A stretch of DNA of 60,000 bases, from assembly GCA_914767715.1 (NCBI GenBank), contig OU612068.1:34412001-34472000 (forward strand), written 5' to 3'. The notes under the pieces are model-generated. The model was not told the DNA's origin. It ran no database searches and worked only from the letters and a program-made list of their open reading frames with translations. This stretch comes from Membranipora membranacea (lineage: Eukaryota > Bryozoa > Gymnolaemata > Cheilostomatida > Membraniporidae). The translations under genes and the position numbers were made by a program. Below, piece after piece: positions 50,201 to 60,000 of the stretch (the first letter of the stretch is position 1; each line of letters starts with the position of its first letter).

Positions 50201-53200
50201 AATACTGCCATTCAAAACTTGACATCATTACCGTTGCCTTGAAGGGAAAAAATCAATAGTAGAGAAATTGTCAAACATATTTTGGAACATGTTTGCAAGT
50301 TACATGATATAGGTTCTAAAATAGCTACTTTGGCGGAAATGATATACGTTACATCTCATAGTATTAATAATTACTTCCTCAGAAGCAGTTTATTGTTATT
50401 TAAAACTATAAGAAGTAAGAATAAGAGTAAGAATTAAAAGTTAAATGAGAATCAATGTACCACATGGTATCAGAAGGATGATTGTTTGTGTAATGATTGA
50501 GGCTCTTCTGTTTCAGATAGAGACACCTGACTCCTCTCAGGATCAGACTCGAGCTGTAGTCTTGTATGATTCAGTGCAAACTACAGTACTCGCTCTCAAT
50601 GAACTGAGGGGCATGAAAATCACTGGGTGCTTCATAAGCATCACTCCATGTCCTAAAACCCTGTTTGATAAAGTAAGAAGTCAAACTAAGATTCCGTCAC
50701 CTGAGACGGAACCAAGATATGGATCTGATAACACTCATGACCCAAGCGCAGTATTCGGAAGACGCCAATCAATGAGCAGAGGTGGTCGGGGTTTAAGTCC
50801 TAAACGGAGTTCATACGATCAGACACAGCATAAACATATAAGTAGAGAGAGGCGACAGTCACCAGGTGGAGATAAATCCAGAGGGAGATCACCCCGTCCA
50901 CAATCCAGCAGACGCTCTAATAGAAGAGACAGTCGCTCTCCACCAGGTAGATCTCACCAGGGCAGGGCAAATGACAAAGCTCAGTCAAAAAAAGACAGTA
51001 GTTATAGGAGCAGGTCCCCGCAGCAACAGAGGGACCCGATACCAAAGAGACGCAAGTCAAGTGGGGATAATAAGGCAGATATGGCTACTCCACCGTGGGC
51101 TACTGATAAAAGTAAAACAAAGGATGGGGTACAGAAAGATCAGAGTATATCTACAGCTGCAGCATCCCCTGGTGAAGTGAAGAAGAAGTTGGCACCCCAA
51201 TCAAGCAAAGACTCCAGTAGCACTAAAGAAGAGAAGAGGTAGGATTGTAAGAAATGCATTGTTTCATCTTCAATCATCAGACTCACTACTGTATACAAGT
51301 CATTTTCTATCATTAAGGCAGCTGGTATACCATGAAGATTAGGCCACTCTCATGTAGTTTTTCGTGTATCTGTTCTCACTGTGAGTTCCAGGAACTTGCG
51401 TTATGGGATTAGAAACCCGCAGTAACAATTTAGTTGATATTTAATTCATCACTTTGTCTCATGCTTCCTTGTACCTGGTTTGACTTGGTTTGCTGATTAC
51501 TTTGTGTAAGGAGTTAGAGTTGTCTCCCTAACTCCTTACTTTGTGGGACATACTTTGACATTTTGTATTTTCCAGCAGTGTCGCTCCAAGTTGGTGTATC
51601 ATATTTACCGGCCTGCCGGTTAAGACTACAGTGAAGCAGGTTCAGGATATCCTCATGGGTCTGGAGTATGATTCAAGTGAGTACCTTCTCTGGTCCAGTG
51701 CTGGTTTGAATGTAGGCTAAAATAAGATCAACCCTATGGTTTCAGCTACATGATTCTGTTGCTCTTGACAGGGCACTGACATATATTTGTTAATCATGAA
51801 TATGACTGATATTTCCTCATTTGCAGAAAGTTTGTATGTTGAATATAACATACATAAGGAATGTACAGGCACAGCATATGTGAGGATGGCAAACAGCTCA
51901 CAACAAAAGGCTCTTATGGACAAAAACTGTAAAATAGCAGCTCAAACAGTTCAGGTAGGCCACAACCGGTTTTCTTTGTCTTATCGATAGCTCTATGCTA
52001 AGGCAAAAATGTTGAACAGTCTCTCCGCAATACTCTGGATGTGATAATAGCTCAAGCTGAGTTTGTGTGACGGCGGCGATTTCTTATGAGAAACGACCAG
52101 CTCATATTCTATTCCCATCTGCAAATAATAATGTCTGCTGAGAAACTCATCTTCTATCATAGTTTGAGCCTAACACCACTATATTATAGGTCAGTGCTGT
52201 CACAAGAGAACAGATGATTGAGTATGTATCTGAGCATAAGAAGATTGTAGCACAGGACACGTAAGTAGAGACAGCAGTCAGCACAAGTACATATCATTAA
52301 ACTTTCAAGGGACAAAATACTGAGACCTTTTGGTATTCTAGGTTTTCATACTCAGAGGCCAATTAATCATATTCTCCTTTTCATCGTAACCAGTTTTTTG
52401 TTGCTTTTTTTGCCGTTAGTGCTAAACCAGGAGAGTTCATACTTCAGCTTGGTGGTCTACCATTTGATGCTAATCCTAAAACTGTATCTGAGTTTCTGTA
52501 TCCAACCAAAATCAACCAATCTGAGGTGACCATCATCAAACAACAAGATGGCCGCTGCTCTGGGCAAGGATTTGTCAAGGTTTGTTGCGGATTCATTTCA
52601 TAGACAATTGAATGATTTTCTAAATCAATTTTTTTGTTAAAACATGCGTCAGTGACTTACCACTATCCTGGTGTATAATATTGATATACAAACTAACCAT
52701 ACTGTAATGATTATCAAAGCGTAATCATCTGTGAAATGATCTATGAGAACCACTGAAGTTCCTAGATGCTGTCTGCTCAGACAAACTCTACCTCCACTTT
52801 TTCACTAATTCTTTTCAGGTACATTCAACAGAAGACAGGGAGGAAGCACTGAAGCATGACCGTGGTTATATTGGTAAGCGCTACGTTACATTGAAAGTGG
52901 TGGCTGAGCGTACGATGAAAGATATTATCTCACGCAACACTGTAAAGGTTAGAATCTCATGAGTTAAAGTTTGCTTTAAATTGTGAAACTGACCCTGATA
53001 TATACGTTCATCATCAATCAAAGAGAAAGAGATCCAACATGAAGCAGATTGAACCAAAATATTACAATTCAGCGTGGACCAAAAATGTTTAATTCAAACT
53101 TGAATCAATGCGACATACTGATCTTACTTTGCTATATTAAGAATGTGACATAAAACACTGGGATCCTTAACCCCGGTCTCTTGACAAACTTTGTTTGGTG

Positions 53201-54148
53201 GGACTAGCTAACTATTACCAAATTTTTATAGTCTCATAGTCTTCATTACAGAACAATGTACAGACCAATGTACAGACCAATGTACAGAACAATGTACAGA
53301 ACAATGTACAGAACAATGTACAGAACAATGTACAGAACAATGTACAGAACAATGTACAGAACAATGTACAGAACAATGTACAGAACAATGTACAGAACAA
53401 TGTACAGAACAATGTAACATTCAGGAGGTCTGATTGTTGAGTATTCATCTTAGCGGTGCTACATCATACTTCTGTTTACTGAGGCCAGAAATTAGATTGT
53501 CTTGAGGAATTACATGCTGAATTTATCTGATGAATATATTACTTTACTTCAGCCGTCACAGACTCAGAGTGGAGCGATGTTTGATCTGTCTGACCCGGAC
53601 TCTGAGCGTACTGTGAGAATGGATAACCTGAGATATGATATCAAGACTTCTCAAGTCGAGTCATTCTTCAGAGACTATAACCCAGAGATGGGCAGCGTCA
53701 AGTTCATGATGAATAATGGCATGCCTAATCGACGGTTAGTGCTAACAATAATTGAGGAAGAAACTTCTCCGCAAGTCAAATACTTGGCTAGCCTAGATAT
53801 ATTTGGAAAATGTTCAAAAGCTTTCATTCAAATCAGAAAATCTTTTGAGCCAATGATCTCTCATATAGTTCCTCTGAGTGCAAAAAAAACAACAAAAAAA
53901 GCAAGGGTGTATATCTAAGGAGTTGTCTTTAACTCCTTGGTATAACCAAGGAATGCTACTCCTCGGTATAACCAGGGAGGGTATAACCAGCTGTGGTGCA
54001 GGTAGTGAATTATAAGTATTTATGTCATTGTTTTATTAGAGGTACTATAAAGCTGAAGACCGGTGACGATGCTCTGAAGGCAGTGGAGAACTTACACAAT
54101 AAGGAGCTAGCAGGGAGACCTCTTATACTCACAGTGTTGTCCAAATAA
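44257..54148 (+). CDS. RBM12-like multi-RRM RNA-binding protein, 11 exons
   Basis: Predicted 1554 aa (human RBM12 932, RBM12B 1001), likely nuclear. Exons: 44257-44477, 46094-46258, 47485-50161, 50517-51238, 51576-51676, 51827-51954, 52190-52260, 52420-52579, 52819-52947, 53553-53734, 54040-54148; phases agree throughout. The first domain (1-74, MPVVRLQNLSW, DVRKFFGGLEIPNGGVRIIGG) matches the RBM12-type quasi-RRM1. Further RRMs lie at about 990-1060, 1265-1345, 1365-1440 and 1475-1554; the fourth has FILQLGGLPFDA and GQGFVKV. Residues 75-985 are disordered, rich in P, R, Q, G and S, with a PQGMR repeat (884-958). An SR-rich segment (about 1080-1160, RSPRPQSSRRS) follows RRM2. An in-frame TAG at 44236 lies upstream of the start. 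RBM12 and RBM12B cannot be separated. The long disordered exon is the main oddity. Confidence 0.88.
46831..47330. mobile_element. TTAA-flanked foldback element, 500 bp
   Basis: Flanked by TTAA (46827-46830, 47331-47334). Arms of about 170 bp begin AGTGTCTAGGAAAGC and end with its inverse; internal matches include GCAATGGCAAAGCTTTGAT and GACAGGGGAGATAACAT, in opposite orientations. TTAA duplications are made by piggyBac and Kolobok transposons. It sits in intron 2 of the RBM12-like gene. Confidence 0.75.
49748..49972 (+). repeat. Coding 15-bp repeat (PQGMR)15
   Basis: Fifteen tandem 15-bp units inside exon 3 of the RBM12-like gene encode PQGMR with variants PQGLS, PHGVR, PHGIR, PQGMS, PRGLS and PQGMG. 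The unit is a multiple of three, so copy-number changes keep frame. The antisense ORFs here are shadows. Confidence 0.95.
51500..51545. mobile_element. Micro-hairpin insertion with exact 7-bp target duplication
   Basis: A 32-bp insert (51507-51538) with perfect 11-bp arms TAAGGAGTTAG/CTAACTCCTTA lies between exact CTTTGTG copies (51500-51506, 51539-51545). It is in intron 4 of the RBM12-like gene, 37 bp upstream of exon 5. Confidence 0.6.
53248..53415. repeat. 12-bp minisatellite, 14 copies
   Basis: Exactly 14 units of ACAGAACAATGT with only a couple of C-for-A changes near the left end. It is in intron 9 of the RBM12-like gene. The unit junction creates the palindrome TGTACA. Confidence 0.95.
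53909..53987. mobile_element. Cluster of three micro-insertions
   Basis: A single target word recurs: GTATATC (53909-53915), GTATAAC (53940-53946), GTATAAC (53966-53972) and GTATAAC (53981-53987). Between them lie, in order, a hairpin with arms TAAGGAGTT/AACTCCTTG, a decayed hairpin starting CAAGGAATG, and CAGGGAGG. It is in intron 10 of the RBM12-like gene, ending 52 bp before the last exon. Confidence 0.55.
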
Positions 54149-54304
54149 GACAAACAGATGGTACGTAGTCTGAGATCAGATAGTCTGACATCAGTTAGTC
54201 TGAGATCAGATATAATCTACTGGCTGTCCTGATGTGTTAGCCAGTTGTCAGTTTGGTCTGTTGGGATGGTTCTAATAGTCAGGCCGTTCTCTCTGCCGCT
54301 GTTG

Positions 54305-54790
54305 TGCTTTGGTTGGTTGGTTGGTTTATTTTGTCACAAACATTAGGTATGCTGCGATATTGAGTGTTTATACTGTTACATGAGTAGGGAATACCAAAAA
54401 GAAACATAAACAAAATGAGTAAAGTAAAGTCTGACTTCTAGTGGATTAAAAAATATCTCGTAATATCAAAGTCAAGTGTCTGAGGAATGAGTCTTTACCC
54501 CAGGCAGTTCTGTATTTAAGGCTGCGATATCCGCCTGAGGGGAGTTTCTCAAGAAAATTGTTTAAAAAATGTTCGTCATCATGTATTATCTGCAGGGCCA
54601 GGTTCTTTGTACCTTTTGATATGACTGAATCTAGGACCCCAATATCAAGACATAGTCTGTCGCCTTGCTTAAAAAACTTTCTCAGAGCTTTCCTGTCTCG
54701 TGAATAAATACTAGTGAACAAAATAGGTAGGCAGTAGGTTAGAATGGATACAATAAAACTTTTAAATAACATGCAGGCTAAAGGCTTTGT
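54305..54790 (-). mobile_element. LINE 3' end with (TTGG)n tail
   Basis: On the minus strand, 54772-54446 encodes 108 residues of a reverse-transcriptase C-terminus. An ILTYCLPILF segment (the usual palm-to-thumb ILxYGxxxW position) is followed by RDRKALRKFFKQGDRL and HFLNNFLEKLPSGGYRSL. A 3' UTR with TCACAAACATTAGGTATG and a (TTGG)n tail near 54310 follow. It is 5'-truncated. It is the same family as the 39.7-kb copy and better preserved. Confidence 0.75.
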
Positions 54791-55465
54791 ACATTGATAT
54801 GATTATATATCAGTGGCTTTGTACTCTCCTTTGGTTGTATTCGGTTTGCCGAAGCAGAACTTTGCCTCCCTAGCTCATACAGACAGAGCTCATACAGACA
54901 GAGCTCATACAGACATACAGACAGACAGGGCTATCTGGGCACTGGATCTTAGGTCCATAATGGCTTTCATGCTTATGTTTGTCAGGTCATGGATATATGG
55001 ATCAAAGTGATATTTCCCTGATCTAATTATCAATAAAATCCAGCATAATGGCTCAATTTGTGAATACTTTATGTGAATGCATAACATATTATGCCAGGTA
55101 TTCACATAAAGGATGTCACATAAATACTGTGTCCTCAGCTCATCTCATAAATAACCATGTCAGGTATACTGGGTTATCCAGAAGTTAAATTTGCTGGTTT
55201 CTTTTCTCAGACAAATCGCGCTGTCAGTATTCCTGTGTGGATAGCAGCCTTATGACAATCATCCTATGATGGTGTGGTCAATTGGAGGCTACACCCACTT
55301 TTGCAAACTATGCACTCTAATAGTTTGCTTGTCTTGACAAAACAGGTTAGCGAAACGTCCACTGAAGTAGCATACATATTCTCATGACAGTGACAAGGAT
55401 AAACTCAAATAACCAGACATTTAGGAGATATCAATTATCAGTTATGCAGTGAGCATCAGAAATGT

Positions 55466-56130
55466 ACATAAACACAGAAATGTACATAAACACAGAAATG
55501 TACATAAACACAGAAATGTTCATAAACACAGAAGTGTACATAAACACAGAAATGTACATAAACACAGAAATGTACATAAACACAGAAATGTACATAAACA
55601 CAGAAATGTACATAAACACAGAAATGTACATAAACACAGAAATGTACATAAACACAGAAATGTACATAAACACAGAAATGTACATTACAAAATAAAGTAC
55701 AGTTGTGAAATACCCTTGACCAGTGGTTCCTGCATATCGTAGCAGCGAGTGGATTGTGTATACCCACAAATGAGTGTAGCAAAAGTAGAGAGCTGAGCCT
55801 AGGATACACGCGCCCAAGCATGCAATCACATGAATCCAACATGCATTCAGACAAGCACACTTTGCCTGCCATTGTACTCCTTTGTTCACCAAACAAAAGG
55901 CCTTTTGTTACACAACTCTCATAGGTGCATTGGGGCATGTCTCCCTGACATCGGCCCCCAGGGCCTATCCAACATACTACAGCATAGGTGTACTTTATTT
56001 TGTAATGTACATAAACACAGAAATGTACATAAACACAGAAATGTACATAAACACAGAAATGTACATAAACACAGAAATGTACATAAACACTGAAATGTAC
56101 ATAAACACTGAAATGTACATAAACACTGAA
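55466..56130. repeat. 18-bp satellite array, about 19 copies, split by an insertion
   Basis: Twelve units of ACATAAACACAGAAATGT occupy 55466-55681, then 6.8 units occupy 56009-56130; the last units carry CACTGAA instead of CACAGAA. A 319-bp element separates them. The array makes long ORFs on both strands that are not genes. Confidence 0.95.
55686..56004. mobile_element. 319-bp MITE inside the 18-bp satellite
   Basis: Perfect 16-bp inverted ends TACAAAATAAAGTACA (55686-55701) and its complement (ending 56004) are flanked by ATGTACAT (55678-55685, 56005-56012). Relative to an unbroken array, ATGTACAT has been duplicated, giving an 8-bp target duplication. No ORF of note. An 8-bp duplication fits hAT, P or Merlin, but the TACAAA terminus is not typical of these. 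Confidence 0.75.
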
Positions 56131-57797
56131 AATAGTGAGGGGCACATTGATACCTTTCTTAAAAAACAATTTTTGTGTTTAAAATGACAACGCTGATGCT
56201 GCAAAAATAGTATCATCATTTTTATTGAAATTCCTCAAAAAGTTTTCACTTTTCAGTGGTCATTCCTGCCACTGAATCCCCGCTGACCAATTATTGGGCC
56301 CTCAACATGTCTGTAACTCAACACAGCCACTACTTGACACAAAGATCCTCCCATCATTACAATCTGAATCTAACATAGTATTGTACACGTGAGATAATAT
56401 GGTATATCTGAGGTGAACCATATAAAAGAATCGCTACTGTATGCCAGACGTTATGGCGTTCTATCTTGCATGGTTGATATTACCGGATTTTTTTACTCTC
56501 TTTGTCCTACTTTCGCAGTCATTCATTATTGTGTCAATATGACATATAATGGGCTGATCTTCAATTGAGGGGCCAACTCAAGCTGGGGAGAGTTGATCAA
56601 ACTGTATCCAGAGAACCGGAGAGACAGTTCCTTGAACATTACCTACTGCGTTATAACGGGTAACAAAAACCCATAATAAAGATAACAGACCCTGAACAGC
56701 GCTAAAGTTGAGAGGCTGAACTTGAGCCAGTCTAGGTGGTCTACAAACTTCATAGTGATGCAGGTCTGTCGAAGAACCACACTAGTACAAAAGTAACTGT
56801 GTTCCTTTCGTAGCACAGCTTGTAGCAGGGATCTGTCATTAAATATTGTTTGAAGATCTGTAGTTGCCATCCAAACATATAAACCTGTTCCGTTGGCCAT
56901 GGGAGATGTTAGGAAATGTAAGCTGAGTATCAAAATTCTATGTACATATAAAACTCACTCAGTCACTCAGTATTACCTATACAAAAATATCACATGTATG
57001 TTTACTGTGCGTTATGGTGGTGAAACTGCAAGTTAGGACAACATTTGATAACTAATATATAATAAATATATGGGTAAATACGACAAAGCTCTTTAACTGT
57101 AATCCCCATACATGTACAAGTAAATGTTCAGTATCTGCCAGGCCAACACTTTGCTAATGCTAGAAATGTGTGGCTTTATAAACATAAATAGGGCAACAGT
57201 TACATATAAAGGGATTCCAGAGATTGTTGCTCATCACCAAATCTTCTTTATTCGGCGGGTTTGGTGTGTATTGAAATATATTGACATGATGAGCTTACGC
57301 TGGAAGTCTTTTAACTTTCAGCTTGGATGTAAAAGTGATTACTTTATTCTATGCTTTTGTTTTTGGTCATCAGCTCTTTTCAGATACTATCCCGAAGTGG
57401 TTCGCCCACCACACCACTGTCACATGTATAGTGGGAGAAATAACTTGGCGACAGTTCGGTCGTTATTGCTACTAATGTGCTGTAGACATGTTCTATTAGA
57501 TGCCAATAACATCTTGGTCCTTATTGAATAATTTGAATCTCTACAGCTGCTTTGAAAAGAGCCAATTTGTCTTTACCCCTGCGCAATACATGCACTGCAT
57601 TGCATGGAATATGCACATGTTTGGTGCCATGCAGAGATGTTGACACCAGAAAATGAATTTACTTTTAAATTTGCCTTAAAATGCATTCACACTGAGCTGA
57701 GCGATATTTTGTTCAACAAAAAAGCTGCTACTATTTTGTTCTACCTCTATCTCTGAGGTACCATAAATATGAAGCGGAACCCACAGCCAGCCCTTAA

Positions 57798-58915
57798 CGT
57801 GATATATTACTTTTTAAAACTTTTTAATATTGTATTGGGGATCATGTCTTATAGTTATTTTCACAGTTGAAACCTCCCAAATATTTGACGTTGAGTAGCA
57901 GTGACCACTGAAAGTTCATTTTGGGGCAAAAAGTGCCCTTTTTAAATTGAGCCCTCTGTGCCTCGCTATTGAGGTATTTGATTAGTTTTTGCTTTCACCA
58001 TATAGAGGAGGCATGGCACTAACTGGAGGAGTAACATTTTAGTGAAACTTCATATTTTTATGCCTCATGTCTTCGAGACTTAAACTTGATTTTTGCAATA
58101 GTAAAAGGGCCATTTCTGACCCCTCGTTACATGTGACCCCAATAATGCAGAAACTAAAATTTCCTAAATTTATTATACCATTTTGGTCTTGCACTGTTAC
58201 TTTCACCAATAATCTTACCAGATTACAGATCCTGGTTGTCACAACTGTATCAAATAATAACCCAAATTTTCACTAATTTTGGACAAAATTTTCCAGCCAA
58301 AAATCAGAAATTCAGAAATAAATGTCAGTCAATTTTTTCGTCAGCATGATGAACAGCAGGAGATTATCTAGATTTCTATCGAAGCGATTATTGATTATGG
58401 CTTTACATCTTGAGATATTTGGATTTTTGTGGCTAAACTAACTTTATTTGGTCCAAAACATGCCGTCCTTTCCAGCCAAAAAACTGAAAATAGGTTAAAC
58501 AACATGCCATACACACCAGCTTACATTACACTAGAGAGTATTTCCGAGGTATTGATCGTGGCGTTTGATGATAAATTCAATAGTAGAAAAGTTATGAGCA
58601 TAAACATTTCTCTCTCGATGCTAAACAATCACCCAAAAAGGTGATCCATTGTTGTACACAATGTGCTTCGCATGTAATACTGCACAGATTTTCATCACGC
58701 TTTTGCATAACGTAATTTACTGCATCATTTTGCCCATTGCTGCCCATATGTTTTCAATGTATTTTAGTTAATGTACAATTAATCAAGTTATAAACATGCG
58801 GTTTAAAAAGATTTTGGATATCAAAAATATGTCAGACTACTAGCAACGTGTCAGTGAAAGAATTTTTGAGATTGGACAAGTAGTTCCTGAGAAACTGAAA
58901 AGGCGATATATCACG
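57798..58915. mobile_element. TTAA-flanked element, 1118 bp
   Basis: TTAA at 57794-57797 and 58916-58919 bounds inverted ends CGTGATATATTAC and, inverted, CGTGATATATCGC. It sits inside a shorter palindrome (CCACAGCCAGC at 57781 and GCTGGCTGTGG at 58973). No transposase recognised. Confidence 0.55.
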
Positions 58916-59014
58916 TTAATGGTGCATGGGAAGCTGATTGCGGCCGCCATTGGCTCCCCCTCACCATGAAGAGCTGGCTGTGGTTGAACCATTGACACTC
59001 TTGTTAGAGCTTAA

Positions 59015-59393
59015 AGGGCAACCAAGGTTTCGCAGCAATGCATTAATGGGTATAGTAAATAATGTGCTAGGCAGCATCAGCTTTGTGCATTACGCGATGC
59101 AAAACTCAAACTAGTTGCTGACTCTAAGCTGGGTAACACTTCGGTTTAGGGGAGGTTCCAAGACATTGCTGTAATGATGATAGAGCACAGGCTTAATAAT
59201 AACAGGAACAGGAAACTGCTCTGTGGTATTCTATTTTAGCTGAGTTTGAGTACCTGATGGATGAAATGTTTCAGAAGAATTCTGGCTGAATAATCATCCG
59301 AATTAGATTTTGTCTTTCTCCCTCTGCAGAAGGTGCAATCTGCTATTAATCAATGAGGGCCAATGAGAAGTTGTATGAAACCCTGGTTGCCCT
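59015..59393. mobile_element. TTAA-flanked MITE, 379 bp
   Basis: TTAA at 59011-59014 and 59394-59397 flanks inverted ends AGGGCAACCAAGGTTTC and, inverted, AGGGCAACCAGGGTTTC (one mismatch). The ends and TTAA target fit piggyBac- or Kolobok-derived MITEs. No ORF. Confidence 0.7.
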
Positions 59394-60000
59394 TTAACTC
59401 CACCCGCAAAGTCATGTTATCAGTTGTTTTAGGTTAGGCTGCTAAGGTTTGAACTTAGAATTATTATTTCATTCGAAGCTTAAACCGAACAAAAGCGCCT
59501 GTGTTGACAAGACTGTGAAAGCAGGCTAGCAGCCTGATTTTATCTTGTCACTCAAGCCTAGATCAATCTCATATATTCAGAGTTTCAATATTAAAATTTT
59601 TTGGCTCCATCTTCCTTTGCTGTTGAGCGAACTACCAAAATGGAGAGGAAGAGCTGACAGAACCTAAATTATCTCAATACCGTGTCAATTCATTTTTGTT
59701 ACCAGAAGTTGTCCAGTCGGTGAATAGGTAAATAAATGAATAAACTAACTAACTAATAAGGCTAGAGCTTGTCTTCAGGATTTTCCGGACTATCTAATAT
59801 GTAACCTATAAGTCATACCTATGGTATGAAGAAGGGATGGTTAGGTTAGGGTCAATGTATAGCTCTACTGAGACAAATAGTATAGTTATTAGTAATGCTG
59901 CGTTTACATTAGGCAGTCTCCGTCAGCTGGCCACCAACTCAAGACTGAGCAGTCTTTAACCCCAAGTCTGAGCCAGAGTCTGAGACTGGCATGTGTTTAC

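Larger units (their letters stand above)
54149..60000. other. 3' flank of the RBM12-like gene, repeat-rich
   Basis: No host gene is recognised in 5.9 kb. Contents: a LINE 3' end, an 18-bp satellite interrupted by a small transposon, and two TTAA-flanked elements. ORFs at 56643-56933 (-) and 57124-57531 (+, 135 codons) have no recognisable domain. The last 100 bp contain TCTGAG/CTCAGACT-type repeats running off the window. Confidence 0.55.

Noticed and set aside
53215-53448. ORFs with TLFC or VHCS repeats
   Set aside because: Readings of the 12-bp minisatellite within an intron of the RBM12-like gene.
55431-56219. Several ORFs of 70-237 codons on both strands made of MYINTE or VFMYIS repeats
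   Set aside because: They are produced by the 18-bp satellite, which has no stop in several frames. No non-repeat domain is attached.
56643-56933. 96-codon minus-strand ORF
   Set aside because: No domain or homologue recognised; length is expected by chance in this composition.
57124-57531. 135-codon ORF, the longest unassigned one in the right flank
   Set aside because: No recognisable domain, no flanking splice structure, composition like non-coding AT-rich DNA. Left unannotated as a gene.
1-60000. tRNA, rRNA and spliceosomal RNA genes
   Set aside because: I looked for tRNA B-box-like and other hallmark sequences and found no convincing case; intronic snoRNAs could not be excluded without a covariance-model search.

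Overview
The window is nuclear DNA from an invertebrate animal. All main genes are split by GT-AG introns of roughly 0.1 to 4 kb, and every exon-phase join I worked out keeps frame. The gene set is metazoan (HEXIM, ALIX, SSRP1, an RBM12-like protein, a squid-type DFPase). The DNA is AT-rich and full of minisatellites, short inverted-repeat elements and LINE 3' ends. An early-branching marine phylum such as a sponge is plausible, but I cannot fix the phylum from the sequence.

Layout: (1) 1000-5177 (+), a six-exon diisopropyl-fluorophosphatase/SMP-30-type beta-propeller hydrolase with all calcium ligands of squid DFPase. (2) 5178-10837, intergenic: a 914-bp non-autonomous hAT-like element, a foldback element and a LINE remnant. 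(3) 10838-12213 (+), three-exon HEXIM, inhibitor of P-TEFb. (4) 13038-27023 (-), PDCD6IP/ALIX in 14 coding exons (883 aa), tail-to-tail with HEXIM. Its largest intron holds three intronless SSAT-type acetyltransferase genes on the opposite strand (16336-18793). (5) 28354-35622 (-), SSRP1, the HMG-box subunit of FACT, in 16 coding exons (754 aa). (6) 35623-44256, an 8.6-kb region with no recognised gene, carrying inverted repeats and a LINE 3' end. (7) 44257-54148 (+), an RBM12-like protein in 11 exons (1554 aa) with five predicted RRM domains, a very long disordered region and a PQGMR tandem repeat. (8) 54149-60000, intergenic: a LINE 3' end, an 18-bp satellite split by a transposon, and TTAA-flanked elements.

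The genes are unrelated housekeeping functions: transcription elongation control (HEXIM, SSRP1), ESCRT membrane scission (ALIX), RNA binding (RBM12-like), polyamine-type acetylation (SSAT-like) and hydrolysis (DFPase-like). They do not form a pathway or operon.

The most unusual signal is a dispersed family of tiny insertions. At 14 sites a short palindrome or half-palindrome beginning CAAGGAG, CAGGGAG or TAAGGAG (5 to 32 bp) sits between 6- to 8-bp direct repeats, which differ from site to site. This looks like target-site-duplicated micro-elements or end-only remnants of a hAT-type transposon. A separate 51-bp hairpin at 27347-27397 has the same architecture. All exon calls, alignments and repeat counts were done by eye.
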